The translations under genes and the position numbers were made by a program. A model generated the notes under the pieces. It saw only the letters and a program-made list of their open reading frames with translations, did not search any database and was not told where the DNA came from. From Hephaestia caeni (GTDB lineage Bacteria; Pseudomonadota; Alphaproteobacteria; Sphingomonadales; Sphingomonadaceae): 64,000 bases of DNA. The DNA lies in contig NZ_QXDC01000003.1 of the NCBI RefSeq assembly GCF_003550065.1, positions 992,001-1,056,000 of the forward strand, read 5' to 3'. Numbering within the stretch: the first letter of the stretch is position 1; the number at the start of each line of letters is the position of its first letter. Of the stretch, positions 45,691 to 53,469 are shown piece after piece.

Positions 45691-46374
45691 ATGATGAGCA
45701 CCACCCTCACCTTCACGCCGATGCTGGGCGCCTATCTCGACCCGAGCGCGATCGCGATCGTCGTCGGCGGCACCGCAATCGGCACGGTGCTGAGGACGCC
45801 GCGCCGCGATCTGGCGCGCGCGCTGGCGGCGGTGCGCGTACTGTTCCGTCGCCGCTTCGATGCCACCGCGCTGGTCGCGCAGGTCGCCTCGCTCGGCCGA
45901 ATCGCGCAGCGCCACGGGGTGATCGCGCTCGATCGTTCGGTGATCCGCGATCCCGATGTCGCCGCCGCGGTCGCCGCGATCGTCGATGGTGCCGGCCCCG
46001 ACGAGATCGCGACGCTCCTCGCCGAGCAGCGCGAGACCCGCGACGAACGCCACGCCACCGCCGCCGACGTCTGGGCCGCCGCCGCCGAACTCGCACCGGC
46101 GATGGGGATGATCGGCACGCTGATAGGGCTCGTCGGCATGTTCACCGCGATGGACGATCCGCAATCGATCGGCGGGGCGATGGCGATCGCGCTGCTGACC
46201 ACGCTTTACGGTGCGGTTCTCGCGAGCCTGGTCGCGATGCCGATCGCCGCGCGGTTGCGCCGCGCCGCGCGGATCGAGGCGAGCGAACGCCAACGGATCG
46301 AGGCGCCGCTGATCGGCCTCGCCGAGCGCGAGCGCCCGCGGCTGCGCGCCGTCCCCAACGAGGCCGCGGCATGA
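45691..46374 (+). CDS. PomA/MotA-like stator subunit lacking the first membrane segment
   Basis: 227 aa from ATG 45691 (AAGGAG upstream; a second ATG follows at once). The sequence aligns with sodium-type PomA: DPSAIAIVVGGTAIGTVL (residues about 18-35) matches its second helix, TRDERHATAADVWAAAAELAPAMGMIGTLIGLVGMFTAMDDP (about 118-159) its third, and GGAMAIALLTTLYGAVLASLVAMPIAARL (about 163-191) its fourth. PomA's first helix is missing; upstream in-frame sequence is arginine- and alanine-rich and does not supply it. The gene overlaps the mini-PomB gene by ATGA and sits before flgA. Inference: an accessory or alternative stator, distinct from MotAB at 34695-36602. A TolQ/ExbB-type role is less likely. 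Confidence 0.82.
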   Translation: MMSTTLTFTPMLGAYLDPSAIAIVVGGTAIGTVLRTPRRDLARALAAVRVLFRRRFDATALVAQVASLGRIAQRHGVIALDRSVIRDPDVAAAVAAIVDGAGPDEIATLLAEQRETRDERHATAADVWAAAAELAPAMGMIGTLIGLVGMFTAMDDPQSIGGAMAIALLTTLYGAVLASLVAMPIAARLRRAARIEASERQRIEAPLIGLAERERPRLRAVPNEAAA

Positions 46375-46898
46375 TCGCGCCGCATTCCACCGAGCGCGCC
46401 GGGCGCCCGATCTGGCTGACCACGCTCGCCGATCTCAGCCTGCTGCTGGTCGGCTTCTTCGTGTTCATGCAGGCGACGCAGCATCTCGACAAGCGCGCGC
46501 TCGCCAACGGTTTCCGCGAAGGCTTCGGCGGAGAGCCGGCGCCGGCCGCGCCCGAGCCGATGCCGGTCGCGGCCGCGGCGATGCTCAATTTCGTGCCCGG
46601 ATCGGCGGTGTTGCCGAGTGCACCCGACGGCCTGATCGCCTGGGCGCGCACCGCGACCAGCGACCCGCGCGTGACGCTGAAGATCGCCGGCAGCGTCGAC
46701 GGCAGCGCCGCCGATGTCGATCCCGCGACCGGCAACGGCGCGGTGCTCGCGGCCGATCGCGCGCGCGCGGTTGCCGCCGCACTCGCGGGTACGCGCGTCG
46801 CGCCCGGGCGGATGACGATCGTCAACGCCGCCGACCGGCCCGGCGCGAGGCGCCGCGAAGTGATCGTCACGCTCGGCTTTGCCGGAGGCCCGAAATGA
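46371..46898 (+). CDS. small PomB/MotB-like stator subunit
   Basis: 175 aa, overlapping the PomA-like gene. One membrane helix near residues 13-35 reads PIWLTTLADLSLLLVGFFVFMQA, matching PomB's helix with the ion-binding aspartate (Asp21) preserved; QHLDKRALANGFREGFGG then matches the plug region. An alanine/proline linker leads to a reduced OmpA-like domain (VTLKIAGSVDGS ... LAADRARAVAAALAG ... RREVIVTLGF). PomB and MotB are about 300 aa, so the linker and wall-binding domain are much shortened. Stop overlaps flgA. Whether it reaches peptidoglycan is open. Confidence 0.78.
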   Translation: MIAPHSTERAGRPIWLTTLADLSLLLVGFFVFMQATQHLDKRALANGFREGFGGEPAPAAPEPMPVAAAAMLNFVPGSAVLPSAPDGLIAWARTATSDPRVTLKIAGSVDGSAADVDPATGNGAVLAADRARAVAAALAGTRVAPGRMTIVNAADRPGARRREVIVTLGFAGGPK

Positions 46899-47458
46899 CC
46901 CGTATTGCCTTGAGGGAGACCAAGATGTTCCGCCTGATCATGCCCGCGCTGCTGATCGCTGCGCCCGCCGCCGCCGCTGATTTCCAGGACATTGCCGCGC
47001 TCGACCGCGCGGTCGCCGCGTTCGCCGGGCATGGTATCGGCGAGGACGGCGGCGCGCGCGCGCCCGTCGACAAGCGGCTCAAGCTCGCGCAATGTCCCAC
47101 CGTCGCCCTGTCGTGGCGCACCGATCGGCACGACGCGGTCGTCGTCGCTTGCTCGGGGCCGAACTGGCGCATCTTCGTGCCCGTGCACCACGCCGCGCCG
47201 GTGACGGTCGCCGCTGCCAGCGCGGTGGTCGCCGTGGCGCCGCCGGTGAAGCAGCAGCCGGTGATCAAGCGCGGCGATCCGATCGTGGTCGCGGCGGGAT
47301 CGCCGGGCTTCTCGATCTCGCGCGAGGCGATCGCGATGGGCAATGCCGCCCCCGGCGAACGCTTTCTGGCGAAAGGCGATGGCGACAAGACCCAGTTCCA
47401 GGCGATCGCGGTCGCCCCCGGTCGCGCGACGCTGCCGGGCTGGGCGGATCAGCCATAG
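46895..47458 (+). CDS. flgA: flagellar P-ring assembly chaperone FlgA
   Basis: 187 aa from ATG 46895 (ATGA overlap); the signal peptide suggests ATG 46925 (MFRLIMPALLIAAPAAAA) as an equally good start. The C-terminal SAF/ChapFlgA part is visible: VIKRGDPIVVAAGSPGFSISREAIAMGNAAPGERFLAKGDGDKTQFQAIAVAPGRATLPGW. The RLKLAQCP and VACSGPNWRIFVPV segments near 56-90 are the FlgA middle. It assists FlgI polymerisation in the periplasm. It lies apart from flgI, with the accessory stator genes. Confidence 0.88.
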   Translation: MTRIALRETKMFRLIMPALLIAAPAAAADFQDIAALDRAVAAFAGHGIGEDGGARAPVDKRLKLAQCPTVALSWRTDRHDAVVVACSGPNWRIFVPVHHAAPVTVAAASAVVAVAPPVKQQPVIKRGDPIVVAAGSPGFSISREAIAMGNAAPGERFLAKGDGDKTQFQAIAVAPGRATLPGWADQP

Positions 47459-47530
47459 GAAAAAAATGCTAAAGCGCCGCGCGCGTCGGTCGTTGAATGC
47501 GATGTCGGCATAACAGAAGGCTCCGCAGAC

Positions 47531-47815
47531 ATGGTTGCTCCCGTCGGTTCAAAGCCGGTTCTGCCCGTCCACGGCCTCGCGCCGTTGGCGAAGGCGGCGG
47601 CGGTGCGCCCGGCGGGATCGAACGTGGGGAGCGCCGACGAGACGGCGCGGTCCGCCGTCGCCAGCCTGGCGCGCGACATGGCCGCGAGCGCCCCGGTTGA
47701 TGCGGCACGCGTCGCGCGCTTTCATCAGGCGATCGCCGACGGCAGCTTTTCGGTGCAGCCCGATGCGGTCGCGGGCAAGCTCGTCGCGATGCGCAACGCG
47801 TGGAGCGGCCAATGA
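47531..47815 (+). CDS. flgM: anti-sigma-28 factor FlgM
   Basis: 94 aa. The C-terminal half (VDAARVARFHQAIADGSFSVQPDAVAGKLVAMRNAWSGQ) is the FlgM sigma-binding region with its characteristic RVARFHQAIADGSF(S/K)V motif. The N-terminal half is disordered and alanine-rich, as expected for a protein secreted unfolded through the hook-basal body. It holds FliA (51288) inactive until hook completion. Coupled to flgN by ATGA. Confidence 0.9.
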   Translation: MVAPVGSKPVLPVHGLAPLAKAAAVRPAGSNVGSADETARSAVASLARDMAASAPVDAARVARFHQAIADGSFSVQPDAVAGKLVAMRNAWSGQ

Positions 47816-48132
47816 CCCGGCGCGACGCCCTGATCCGCGTGATCGATTGCCTCCACGCCGAGATCGCGGCGCTGAAGGCGAACGACATCGTCGCGCTCGA
47901 GCGCGCGACCCGCGACAAGCTGACAGGGATCGAGGCGGTTGCCGCCAATGACGACGAAGCGCCGCCGAGCGCCGACGTGCGCGAGCTGGCCGAGGAGGCG
48001 AACCGCCTCAACGAGACCTGCCGGATATACGTCAACCTGATGACGGCAAATGTTCGCCGCCGCCTGCAACAATTGGCCGGCACCAGCGGCAACGCCTATG
48101 CGCCCGGCGCGGGCGGCTACGCCTGCGCGTAA
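47812..48132 (+). CDS. flgN: FlgN-like flagellar export chaperone
   Basis: 106 aa from ATG 47812, overlapping flgM. Nearly all helical with heptad-like leucines (VIDCLHAEIAALKANDIVALERATRDKLTGIEAV, then LAEEANRLNETCRIYVNLMTANVRRRLQQLAG), ending in a GNAYAPGAGGY tail. Short coiled-coil FlgN chaperones escort FlgK and FlgL to the export apparatus. Weak sequence conservation in this family means the assignment leans on position after flgM. Confidence 0.8.
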   Translation: MTRRDALIRVIDCLHAEIAALKANDIVALERATRDKLTGIEAVAANDDEAPPSADVRELAEEANRLNETCRIYVNLMTANVRRRLQQLAGTSGNAYAPGAGGYACA

Positions 48133-48156
48133 CGCGCACGAAAACATCCATTTCCG

Positions 48157-48241
48157 TCATGCCGGACTTGTTCCGGCATCCAACCATCCACAAGCGGTAG
48201 CGCTTGTGGGACGTTGGACCCCGGAACAAGTCCGGGGTGAC
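48157..48241. repeat. dispersed palindrome (GGACTTGTTCCGG family)
   Basis: Arms 48157-48184 and 48214-48241 are near-complementary around an inner hairpin CCACAAGCG-GTAG-CGCTTGTGG (48188-48209). Located after flgN and 40 bases before the sigma-54 promoter of the next gene; likely terminates the flgMN transcript. Confidence 0.82.
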
Positions 48242-48279
48242 GGGGGCTGTTGAAGGTCTCTTCAGGAGCGCAAATTTTT

Positions 48280-48294
48280 TGGCACGATCCTTGC
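48280..48294 (+). promoter_or_regulatory. sigma-54 promoter of the flagellar transglycosylase-flhA-fliA operon
   Basis: TGGCACGATCCTTGC with GG and GC ten bases apart, ending 39 bases before ATG 48333. Seventeen bases (GGCACGATCCTTGCTGA) are identical to the fliK promoter at 60383. Confidence 0.85.
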
Positions 48295-48332
48295 TGAATT
48301 GTCCCTGACACGGACAAGGCAGTCAGGATCCG

Positions 48333-49202
48333 ATGAGCGTCCCTTCGATACCGCCCACAGGCAGCGTCCAGTCAGCGATCGCGCTGGCGAGCCGCAAGAC
48401 CGGAATCGACTTCAACTATCTGCTCGGCCAGGCGCAGGTCGAAAGCGGGCTGCGCCCTAATGCGCGCGCCGGCACGTCGAGCGCGACCGGGCTCTATCAG
48501 TTCATCGACCAGAGCTGGCTCGCGGTGGTCAAACAGCACGGCGCCGAACACGGGCTCGGCTGGGCAGCCGACAGCATCGCAGACAATAACGGCCGGATGA
48601 CCGTCGCCGACGGCGCGATGCGCCAGGCGATCCTGGGCTTGCGCAACGATCCCAAGGTCGCCTCGCTGATGGCGGCCGAACACGCATCGGACAACAAGGC
48701 GGCGCTCGAAGGCGCGCTCGGCCGGCCGGTGACGGGCACCGACCTTTATATGGCGCACTTCCTTGGGCTCGGCGGTGCGCGCAGCTTCCTGTCGACGATG
48801 GCGAGCGATCCCGATCGCGGCGCTGCGAGCCTGTTTCCGGCCGCAGCGCGCGCCAATCGCGGCATCTTCTATGCCGCTGACGGCCGGCAGCGGACGATGG
48901 CGGACATCTATCAGCGCTTCGCCGACAAGCTCGATCGCGGCGCCGCCGCGGTTGGCGGCACCGGGCTCGCATCCGATTCGGCCGGCGGCGGTTTTGCCGC
49001 GCAGGTGCGCGCGCTCGGGCTCGGCGGCGAATCGACGGTGATCACCGGCAACGGGGTCGCCGCCGACGATGCCGTGCAATGGGCTGCCGCGACGCTCGAT
49101 CGCTTGAATGGCAAGACGCAGCTCGCTGACGCCAATCTGTTGCGGCCGACGCCCGAGACCGCGCGGCTCGCCTATATGATGCTCGCGAGCATGGGGGGCT
49201 GA
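48333..49202 (+). CDS. flagellar lytic transglycosylase (SltF-like), stands in for the FlgJ muramidase
   Basis: 289 aa with no obvious signal peptide. The SLT fold opens FNYLLGQAQVESGLRPNARAGTSSATGLYQFIDQSWL, near residues 28-64, with the catalytic glutamate in QVESGL (Glu37) and the GLYQF motif. Later segments include YMAHFLGLGGARSFL and a variable C-terminus. Family knowledge: SltF of Rhodobacter is exported and opens peptidoglycan for rod passage, interacting with an FlgJ that has only the rod domain, as here. Its own sigma-54 promoter and the following flhA and fliA genes confirm the flagellar role. Confidence 0.85.
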   Translation: MSVPSIPPTGSVQSAIALASRKTGIDFNYLLGQAQVESGLRPNARAGTSSATGLYQFIDQSWLAVVKQHGAEHGLGWAADSIADNNGRMTVADGAMRQAILGLRNDPKVASLMAAEHASDNKAALEGALGRPVTGTDLYMAHFLGLGGARSFLSTMASDPDRGAASLFPAAARANRGIFYAADGRQRTMADIYQRFADKLDRGAAAVGGTGLASDSAGGGFAAQVRALGLGGESTVITGNGVAADDAVQWAAATLDRLNGKTQLADANLLRPTPETARLAYMMLASMGG

Positions 49203-49206
49203 CGCG

Positions 49207-51291
49207 GTGGTGACTGCCCTGTCGCGGCGCAATTTCGGCCCGCTCGCCCGCAACGCCGCGCTTCCCGTTGCCATCCTGCTGCTCGTGCTGTTGATGGTGG
49301 TGCCGATTCCGGCGGCGATGCTCGACATCTTCTTCATCATGAACATCACGATCAGCCTTGCGGTGCTGATGGTCGCTCTGAACGCGCAGAAGCCGCTCGA
49401 TTTCTCCGCCTTCCCGACCGTGCTGCTGTTCGCCACGCTGTTCCGGCTGGGGCTCAATGTCGCCTCGACGCGCGTCGTGCTCGTTCACGGGCACGAGGGC
49501 GAAGCGGCCGCGGGGCATGTGATCGAGGCGTTCGGCACCTTCATGATCGGCGGCGATTACGTCGTCGGCCTGTTCGTGTTCGCGATCCTCGTCATCATCA
49601 ACATGATCGTCGTCACCAAGGGCGCGGGCCGCGTATCCGAAGTGTCGGCGCGCTTCACGCTCGATGCCCTGCCGGGCAAGCAGATGGCGATCGACGCCGA
49701 CTTGAATGCCGGGCTGCTGACGCCCGAGGAAGCCAAGGCGCGCCGCGTCGAGGTGTCGACCGAAGCCGATTTCTACGGATCGATGGACGGTTCGTCCAAG
49801 TTCGTGAAGGGCGACGCGATCGCGGCGCTGCTGATCCTCGGCGTCAACATCATCGGCGGGCTGATCCTGGGCATGGTGAGCCACGGCATGGCGGTGGGCG
49901 ACGCGGCGCGCGCCTATCTGCTGCTCGCGATCGGCGACGCGCTGGTCGCGCAGATCCCCGCGCTGATGCTCTCGATCGCGGCCGCCGCGATCGTCACCCG
50001 CGTCGCCTCGAACCACGATCTCGCCGGCCAGATCGGCAGCCAGTTCGGCTCGGCGCGGACATGGACGCCGGTGGCGGTGATCCTCGCGCTGCTCGGCGTG
50101 CTGCCCGGGATGCCGCATCTCGTGATCCTGCCCGCGGCGATCGCCGCCGGCGCGTTCGCGTGGAAGATCAACCGCGATGCCGGGCGCCCGGCGGTGGCCG
50201 ACGCGCCCGAGGATGCCGAGCCGGTCGATCTCGCGCGGATCGGCTGGGACGAAGTCACCGATACGATGCAGGTCAATCTCGACATCGGCTACGGGCTGGT
50301 GCCGCTGGTCGACGAGCGCCGCGGCGCGCCGCTGATGGGGCGGATCACCGGGGTGCGGCGCCAATTGTCGAAGGAACTGGGCTTCGTCGTGTCGCAGGTG
50401 CGCGTGCGCGACGACATCAATATGCAGCCTTACGCCTATCGCGTTGTCGTCGGCGGCGTCGTCGTCGCCGAGGACAGCGTCTCGCCCGACGAGATGCTCG
50501 CGCTCGATACCGGGCAGGCGGTGGGTCAGCTTTCGGGCAAGAAGGCCAAGGATCCGACCTTTGGGCTCGACGCGGTGTGGATCGCGCCGGGCGATGCCGA
50601 TGCCGCGACCGGGCAGGGTTATCTCGTCGTCGATCCCGGCACGGTGATCGCGACCCATCTCAACCACAAGCTCGCACAGCATTCGGCCGAACTGCTCGGC
50701 CCCGACGAGGTCCAGAGCCTGCTCGACGGCCTCAAGGAACGCGCCGAGCATCTGGTCGCCTCGCTGTCGCCGCAGCCGCTGCCGCTCACCACGCTGACGC
50801 AGGTGCTGCGTGGGCTGCTCGCCGAGAACATATCGTTGAAGGAATTCCGCCGCATCGCCGCCGCGATCTCGGTCGCCGCGCAGAAGACGGTGGATGCCGA
50901 CGAGATTATCGAGCTGATCCGTCCCGAACTGGGCGCGCTGATCATCCAGCGGCTGTGCACCGTCAACGAACCGCTGCGTGTGATGACGCTTGAGGGCCAG
51001 CTCGAAGGGCTGCTGGGGCAGGCGGTGCGCGGCGATCCGGCGCAGCGCCACACGATCGAGCCCGATCTCGGCCGGCGCATCGTCGACGCGCTCCAGCGCG
51101 CGGCGCAGCCGCTCGTCGCCGAGGCCAAGCCGTTCGCGCTCGTCGTCCAGCCCGCGATCCGCGTCGCGATCCGCAAGCTGGTCAAGACGTGCCTGCCCGA
51201 CACGCCGGTGATGAGCTTCTTCGAAGTCCCCGAGGACAAGTCGGTCGAGGTCGTCGCCGTGATCGGCGCGCCCGAGGCGATCCCGGCATGA
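49207..51291 (+). CDS. flhA: flagellar type III export gate protein FlhA
   Basis: 694 aa from GTG 49207 (a second GTG follows directly). Eight membrane segments cover residues about 15-310, with the FHIPEP loop: TLFRLGLNVASTRVVLVHGHEG, GDYVVGLFVFAILVIINMIVVTKGAGRVSEVSARFTLDALPGKQMAIDADLNAGLLTPEEAKARR. The cytoplasmic domain has MGRITGVRRQLSKELGFVVSQVRVRDDI and a C-terminal SFFEVPEDKSVEVVAVIG. It forms the nonameric gate docking cargo-chaperone complexes. The stop overlaps fliA. flhB is not in the window. Confidence 0.96.
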   Translation: MVTALSRRNFGPLARNAALPVAILLLVLLMVVPIPAAMLDIFFIMNITISLAVLMVALNAQKPLDFSAFPTVLLFATLFRLGLNVASTRVVLVHGHEGEAAAGHVIEAFGTFMIGGDYVVGLFVFAILVIINMIVVTKGAGRVSEVSARFTLDALPGKQMAIDADLNAGLLTPEEAKARRVEVSTEADFYGSMDGSSKFVKGDAIAALLILGVNIIGGLILGMVSHGMAVGDAARAYLLLAIGDALVAQIPALMLSIAAAAIVTRVASNHDLAGQIGSQFGSARTWTPVAVILALLGVLPGMPHLVILPAAIAAGAFAWKINRDAGRPAVADAPEDAEPVDLARIGWDEVTDTMQVNLDIGYGLVPLVDERRGAPLMGRITGVRRQLSKELGFVVSQVRVRDDINMQPYAYRVVVGGVVVAEDSVSPDEMLALDTGQAVGQLSGKKAKDPTFGLDAVWIAPGDADAATGQGYLVVDPGTVIATHLNHKLAQHSAELLGPDEVQSLLDGLKERAEHLVASLSPQPLPLTTLTQVLRGLLAENISLKEFRRIAAAISVAAQKTVDADEIIELIRPELGALIIQRLCTVNEPLRVMTLEGQLEGLLGQAVRGDPAQRHTIEPDLGRRIVDALQRAAQPLVAEAKPFALVVQPAIRVAIRKLVKTCLPDTPVMSFFEVPEDKSVEVVAVIGAPEAIPA

Positions 51292-52052
51292 ACGCGCAGT
51301 CGATGAAACGCGATTTCTACGCGCCCTCGCCCTCGCCCGCGCCGCTCACTTATGCGCGCGACGGGGCGAACCGGACTGCGATGGAAGCGCTCGCGCACAA
51401 GCATCTGCCGCTGGTGCGGCGGATCGCGTGGCATATCCACGGCACGATGAGCAGCATCGTCGAGGTCGAGGACCTGATCCAGATCGGGCTCGTCGCGCTC
51501 GTCGAGGCGGCGGCGGCGTTCGAGGATCGCGGGCAAGTGACCTTCGACCAATATCTCGCGACCCGCGTGCGCGGGGCGATGATCGACGAATTGCGCCGCC
51601 AGGCGACGCTGACGCGCGGCGCGATGAAACGCCGCCGCCAGTATAACGACGCGATCGCCGCGCTCACCGACCAGAGCGGCAATGCGCCCGACGAGGTGGC
51701 GGTTGCCGAGCGGCTGGGCGTTTCGGTCGAGAAACTGCGCGCCGAATATGCGACCGCCGAGCCGCTGCGCTTCGAGACGATCGACGATGTCTATTCGGAT
51801 GAAGCGCCGTGGTTCGCGAGCGACGAGCCCGATGCCTTTGCACAGCTCGCCGATGCCGATCTGCGCGACGCGCTGGCATCCGCGATCGCAGGGCTGCCCG
51901 AGCGCGAGGCGCAGGTGGTGCAGCTTTATTATGTCGAGGAATTGAACCTCGAGGAGATCGGCCAGGTGCTCGGCGTTGGCGCCGCGCGCGTATGCCAGAT
52001 CAAATCCGCCGCGCACGCCAGGCTGAAGAAGGTGCTCGCCGAGCGGGTCTGA
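51288..52052 (+). CDS. fliA: flagellar RNA polymerase sigma factor FliA (sigma-28)
   Basis: 254 aa from ATG 51288, overlapping flhA. Region 2 (LPLVRRIAWHIHG ... VEVEDLIQIGLVALVEAAAAF ... FDQYLATRVRGAMIDELRR, about 39-100), region 3 (APDEVAVAERLGVSVEKLRAEY) and region 4 (LPEREAQVVQLYYVEELNLEEIGQVLGVGAARVCQIKSAAHARLKKVL) are in order. It transcribes late flagellar genes when FlgM has been exported. It is followed by a palindrome and terminator before the convergent flagellin gene. Confidence 0.95.
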   Translation: MNAQSMKRDFYAPSPSPAPLTYARDGANRTAMEALAHKHLPLVRRIAWHIHGTMSSIVEVEDLIQIGLVALVEAAAAFEDRGQVTFDQYLATRVRGAMIDELRRQATLTRGAMKRRRQYNDAIAALTDQSGNAPDEVAVAERLGVSVEKLRAEYATAEPLRFETIDDVYSDEAPWFASDEPDAFAQLADADLRDALASAIAGLPEREAQVVQLYYVEELNLEEIGQVLGVGAARVCQIKSAAHARLKKVLAERV

Positions 52053-52121
52053 GCAAAGCCGCGCCCATTCGAGCCAGGCGTTGTTTTGATTGCCGCGATT
52101 TCCTGATTCGCCCGGCCTAAT

Positions 52122-52228
52122 CGTCACCCCGGACTTGTTCCGGGGTCCAACGTGCCGCGGACGCTACGCTCGAACCTCTGCGTCGGCACTTGCCGCCCAT
52201 TGGACCCCGGAACAAGTCCGGGGTGACG
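52122..52228. repeat. dispersed palindrome (GGACTTGTTCCGG family), perfect 29-bp arms
   Basis: CGTCACCCCGGACTTGTTCC... at 52122-52150 is an exact inverse of 52200-52228. It lies in the 343-bp gap between convergent fliA and flagellin; besides it and the terminator at 52282, I see nothing else in the gap. Confidence 0.85.
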
Positions 52229-52281
52229 ACGTGGAGGCACTGGGATGACGGAATGGCGAGCCTGGTCCCTCACGCAAAGCA

Positions 52282-52313
52282 AAACCCCGGCGGCGCGGAC
52301 GCCACCGGGGTTT
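52282..52313. terminator. rho-independent-type hairpin between fliA and flagellin
   Basis: AAACCCCGG (52282-52290) pairs with CCGGGGTTT (52305-52313), extended by GGCG/CGCC pairing, around a short loop. T-rich sequence (TTTCGGTTT) follows on the plus strand, so it suits fliA readthrough, and the stem could serve the converging flagellin transcript too. Confidence 0.7.
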
Positions 52314-52395
52314 CGGTTTGCACTCCCGCGCCGCGGGAGAGCCGGTCGGCCCCTGCACCCTTGAAGGGGGGCGGCGCCGGGGCCGTACGCTTTAC

Positions 52396-53208
52396 TTAGC
52401 GCAGCAGCGTCAGAACGTTCTGCTGGCTCTGGTTCGCCTGGGCGAGCATCGCGGTCGATGCCTGCGACAGGATCTGCGCCTTGGCGAGGTTGGTCGTCTC
52501 GGCCGAGAAGTCCGTATCCTCGATGCGGCTGCGCGCATCGGTCAGGTTCGTGGCGTTCGACGTCAGGTTGTTGACCACCGAGGTCAGGCGGCTCTGGCCG
52601 GCGCCGAGCGTGGCGCGAGCGGTCGAGACCGTGTTGATCGCGGTCGTCAGCGTCGCGAGCGCGCCCGACGGATCGTCGAACAGGTCCGAAGCAACGGCGT
52701 CGTCGAGATCGATCTCGGTGAACGAGAGATCGACCGTGTCGGCGGCGTTGGCGCCGACCTGCACCGTGACCGTGCCCGAGGTGCCGGCGGTGCCGTCGAA
52801 CAGCTTGATGCCGTTGAACTCGGTGTTGGATTTGATGCTGGTGATCTGCGATTGCAGCTCGGTGACCTCGGCCTTGATGTTGGTCAGGTCGTCGGTCGAA
52901 TAGGTGCCGTTCGACGCTTGGACCGCCAGCTCACGAATACGCTGGAGCATGTTGGTCACTTCGTCGAGCGCACCTTCGGCGGTCTGCGCCATCGAGATGC
53001 CGTCGTTGGCATTGCGCACGCCCTGGTTCATGCCGCGGATCTGCGAGGTCATCGACGCCGCGATGGCGAGGCCGGCCGCGTCGTCCTTGGCCGAGTTGAT
53101 GCGCTTGCCGGTCGACAGGCGCTGCATGCTCTGCTGGAGCGAGGCGTTCGCCGTCGTCGACGCGTTGGCCGCGCGGAGCGCTCCGATGTTGGTTCCGATA
53201 ACAGTCAT
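52396..53208 (-). CDS. fliC: flagellin
   Basis: 270 aa. The conserved D0/D1 ends are present: [62 protein letters not shown], and at the C-terminus [46 protein letters not shown]. The central variable domain is very short (about residues 140-180), giving a thin filament subunit typical of alphaproteobacteria. It is the only flagellin gene in the window, flanked by fliA and the sigma-54 activator. Its promoter lies within the 258-bp upstream gap; see 53392. Confidence 0.96.
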   Translation of the reverse strand: MTVIGTNIGALRAANASTTANASLQQSMQRLSTGKRINSAKDDAAGLAIAASMTSQIRGMNQGVRNANDGISMAQTAEGALDEVTNMLQRIRELAVQASNGTYSTDDLTNIKAEVTELQSQITSIKSNTEFNGIKLFDGTAGTSGTVTVQVGANAADTVDLSFTEIDLDDAVASDLFDDPSGALATLTTAINTVSTARATLGAGQSRLTSVVNNLTSNATNLTDARSRIEDTDFSAETTNLAKAQILSQASTAMLAQANQSQQNVLTLLR

Positions 53209-53391
53209 TGTTCCGATCTCCGTATTGCCTGGCGATCCCCGCCGCCCCCTTTTCGGCGGAGGGCCGAGCCGCCAAACCAGCTAACGACCGTCGGCGGAGC
53301 GGCTTTAGGCCCAATCGACATTCGACGTCGTGGTGCGCGCAAAATCATGCCGCCTCGCGCGTGGGCGCATACGCGGCTGGCAACAGGCAGA

Positions 53392-53418
53392 ATTTTGCCG
53401 GGCGGCCGGTAAACTTAA
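53392..53418 (-). promoter_or_regulatory. possible sigma-28 promoter of flagellin
   Basis: On the minus strand TTAAGTTT, 11 bases, GGCAAAAT. The first block matches the TAAAGTTT -35 of FliA promoters at 7 of 8 positions and the spacing is right, but the second block matches GCCGATAA poorly (4 of 8). It would give a leader of about 180 bases. Weak support only. Confidence 0.25.
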
Positions 53419-53431
53419 CTCTGCGTTTACC
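53408..53431. promoter_or_regulatory. 7-bp dyad upstream of the sigma-54 activator gene
   Basis: GGTAAAC (53408-53414) and GTTTACC (53425-53431) are exact inverses ten bases apart, about one helical turn, in the gap between divergent fliC and the activator gene, 39 bases before the latter's ATG. It could be an operator for a dimeric regulator of either gene. Confidence 0.4.
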
Positions 53432-53469
53432 AACAATCGGGCAAGAGGCGGTCAAGGGGGAACTCATTG

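Noticed and set aside
48150..48242. Repeats at 48157, 52122 and 31608 as a CRISPR array
   Set aside because: They are isolated palindromes kilobases apart with no regular spacers and no cas genes nearby.
49042..51051. Open frame of 669 codons antisense to flhA
   Set aside because: Histidine/arginine/glutamine-rich shadow of a well-conserved gene; no motifs or ribosome site.
53341..53400. Sigma-54 promoter for flagellin at CGGCATGATTTTGC (minus strand)
   Set aside because: The GG and GC elements are 9 or 11 bases apart, not 10, and the -24 block is poor; the sites at 45479, 48280 and 60382 are exact.
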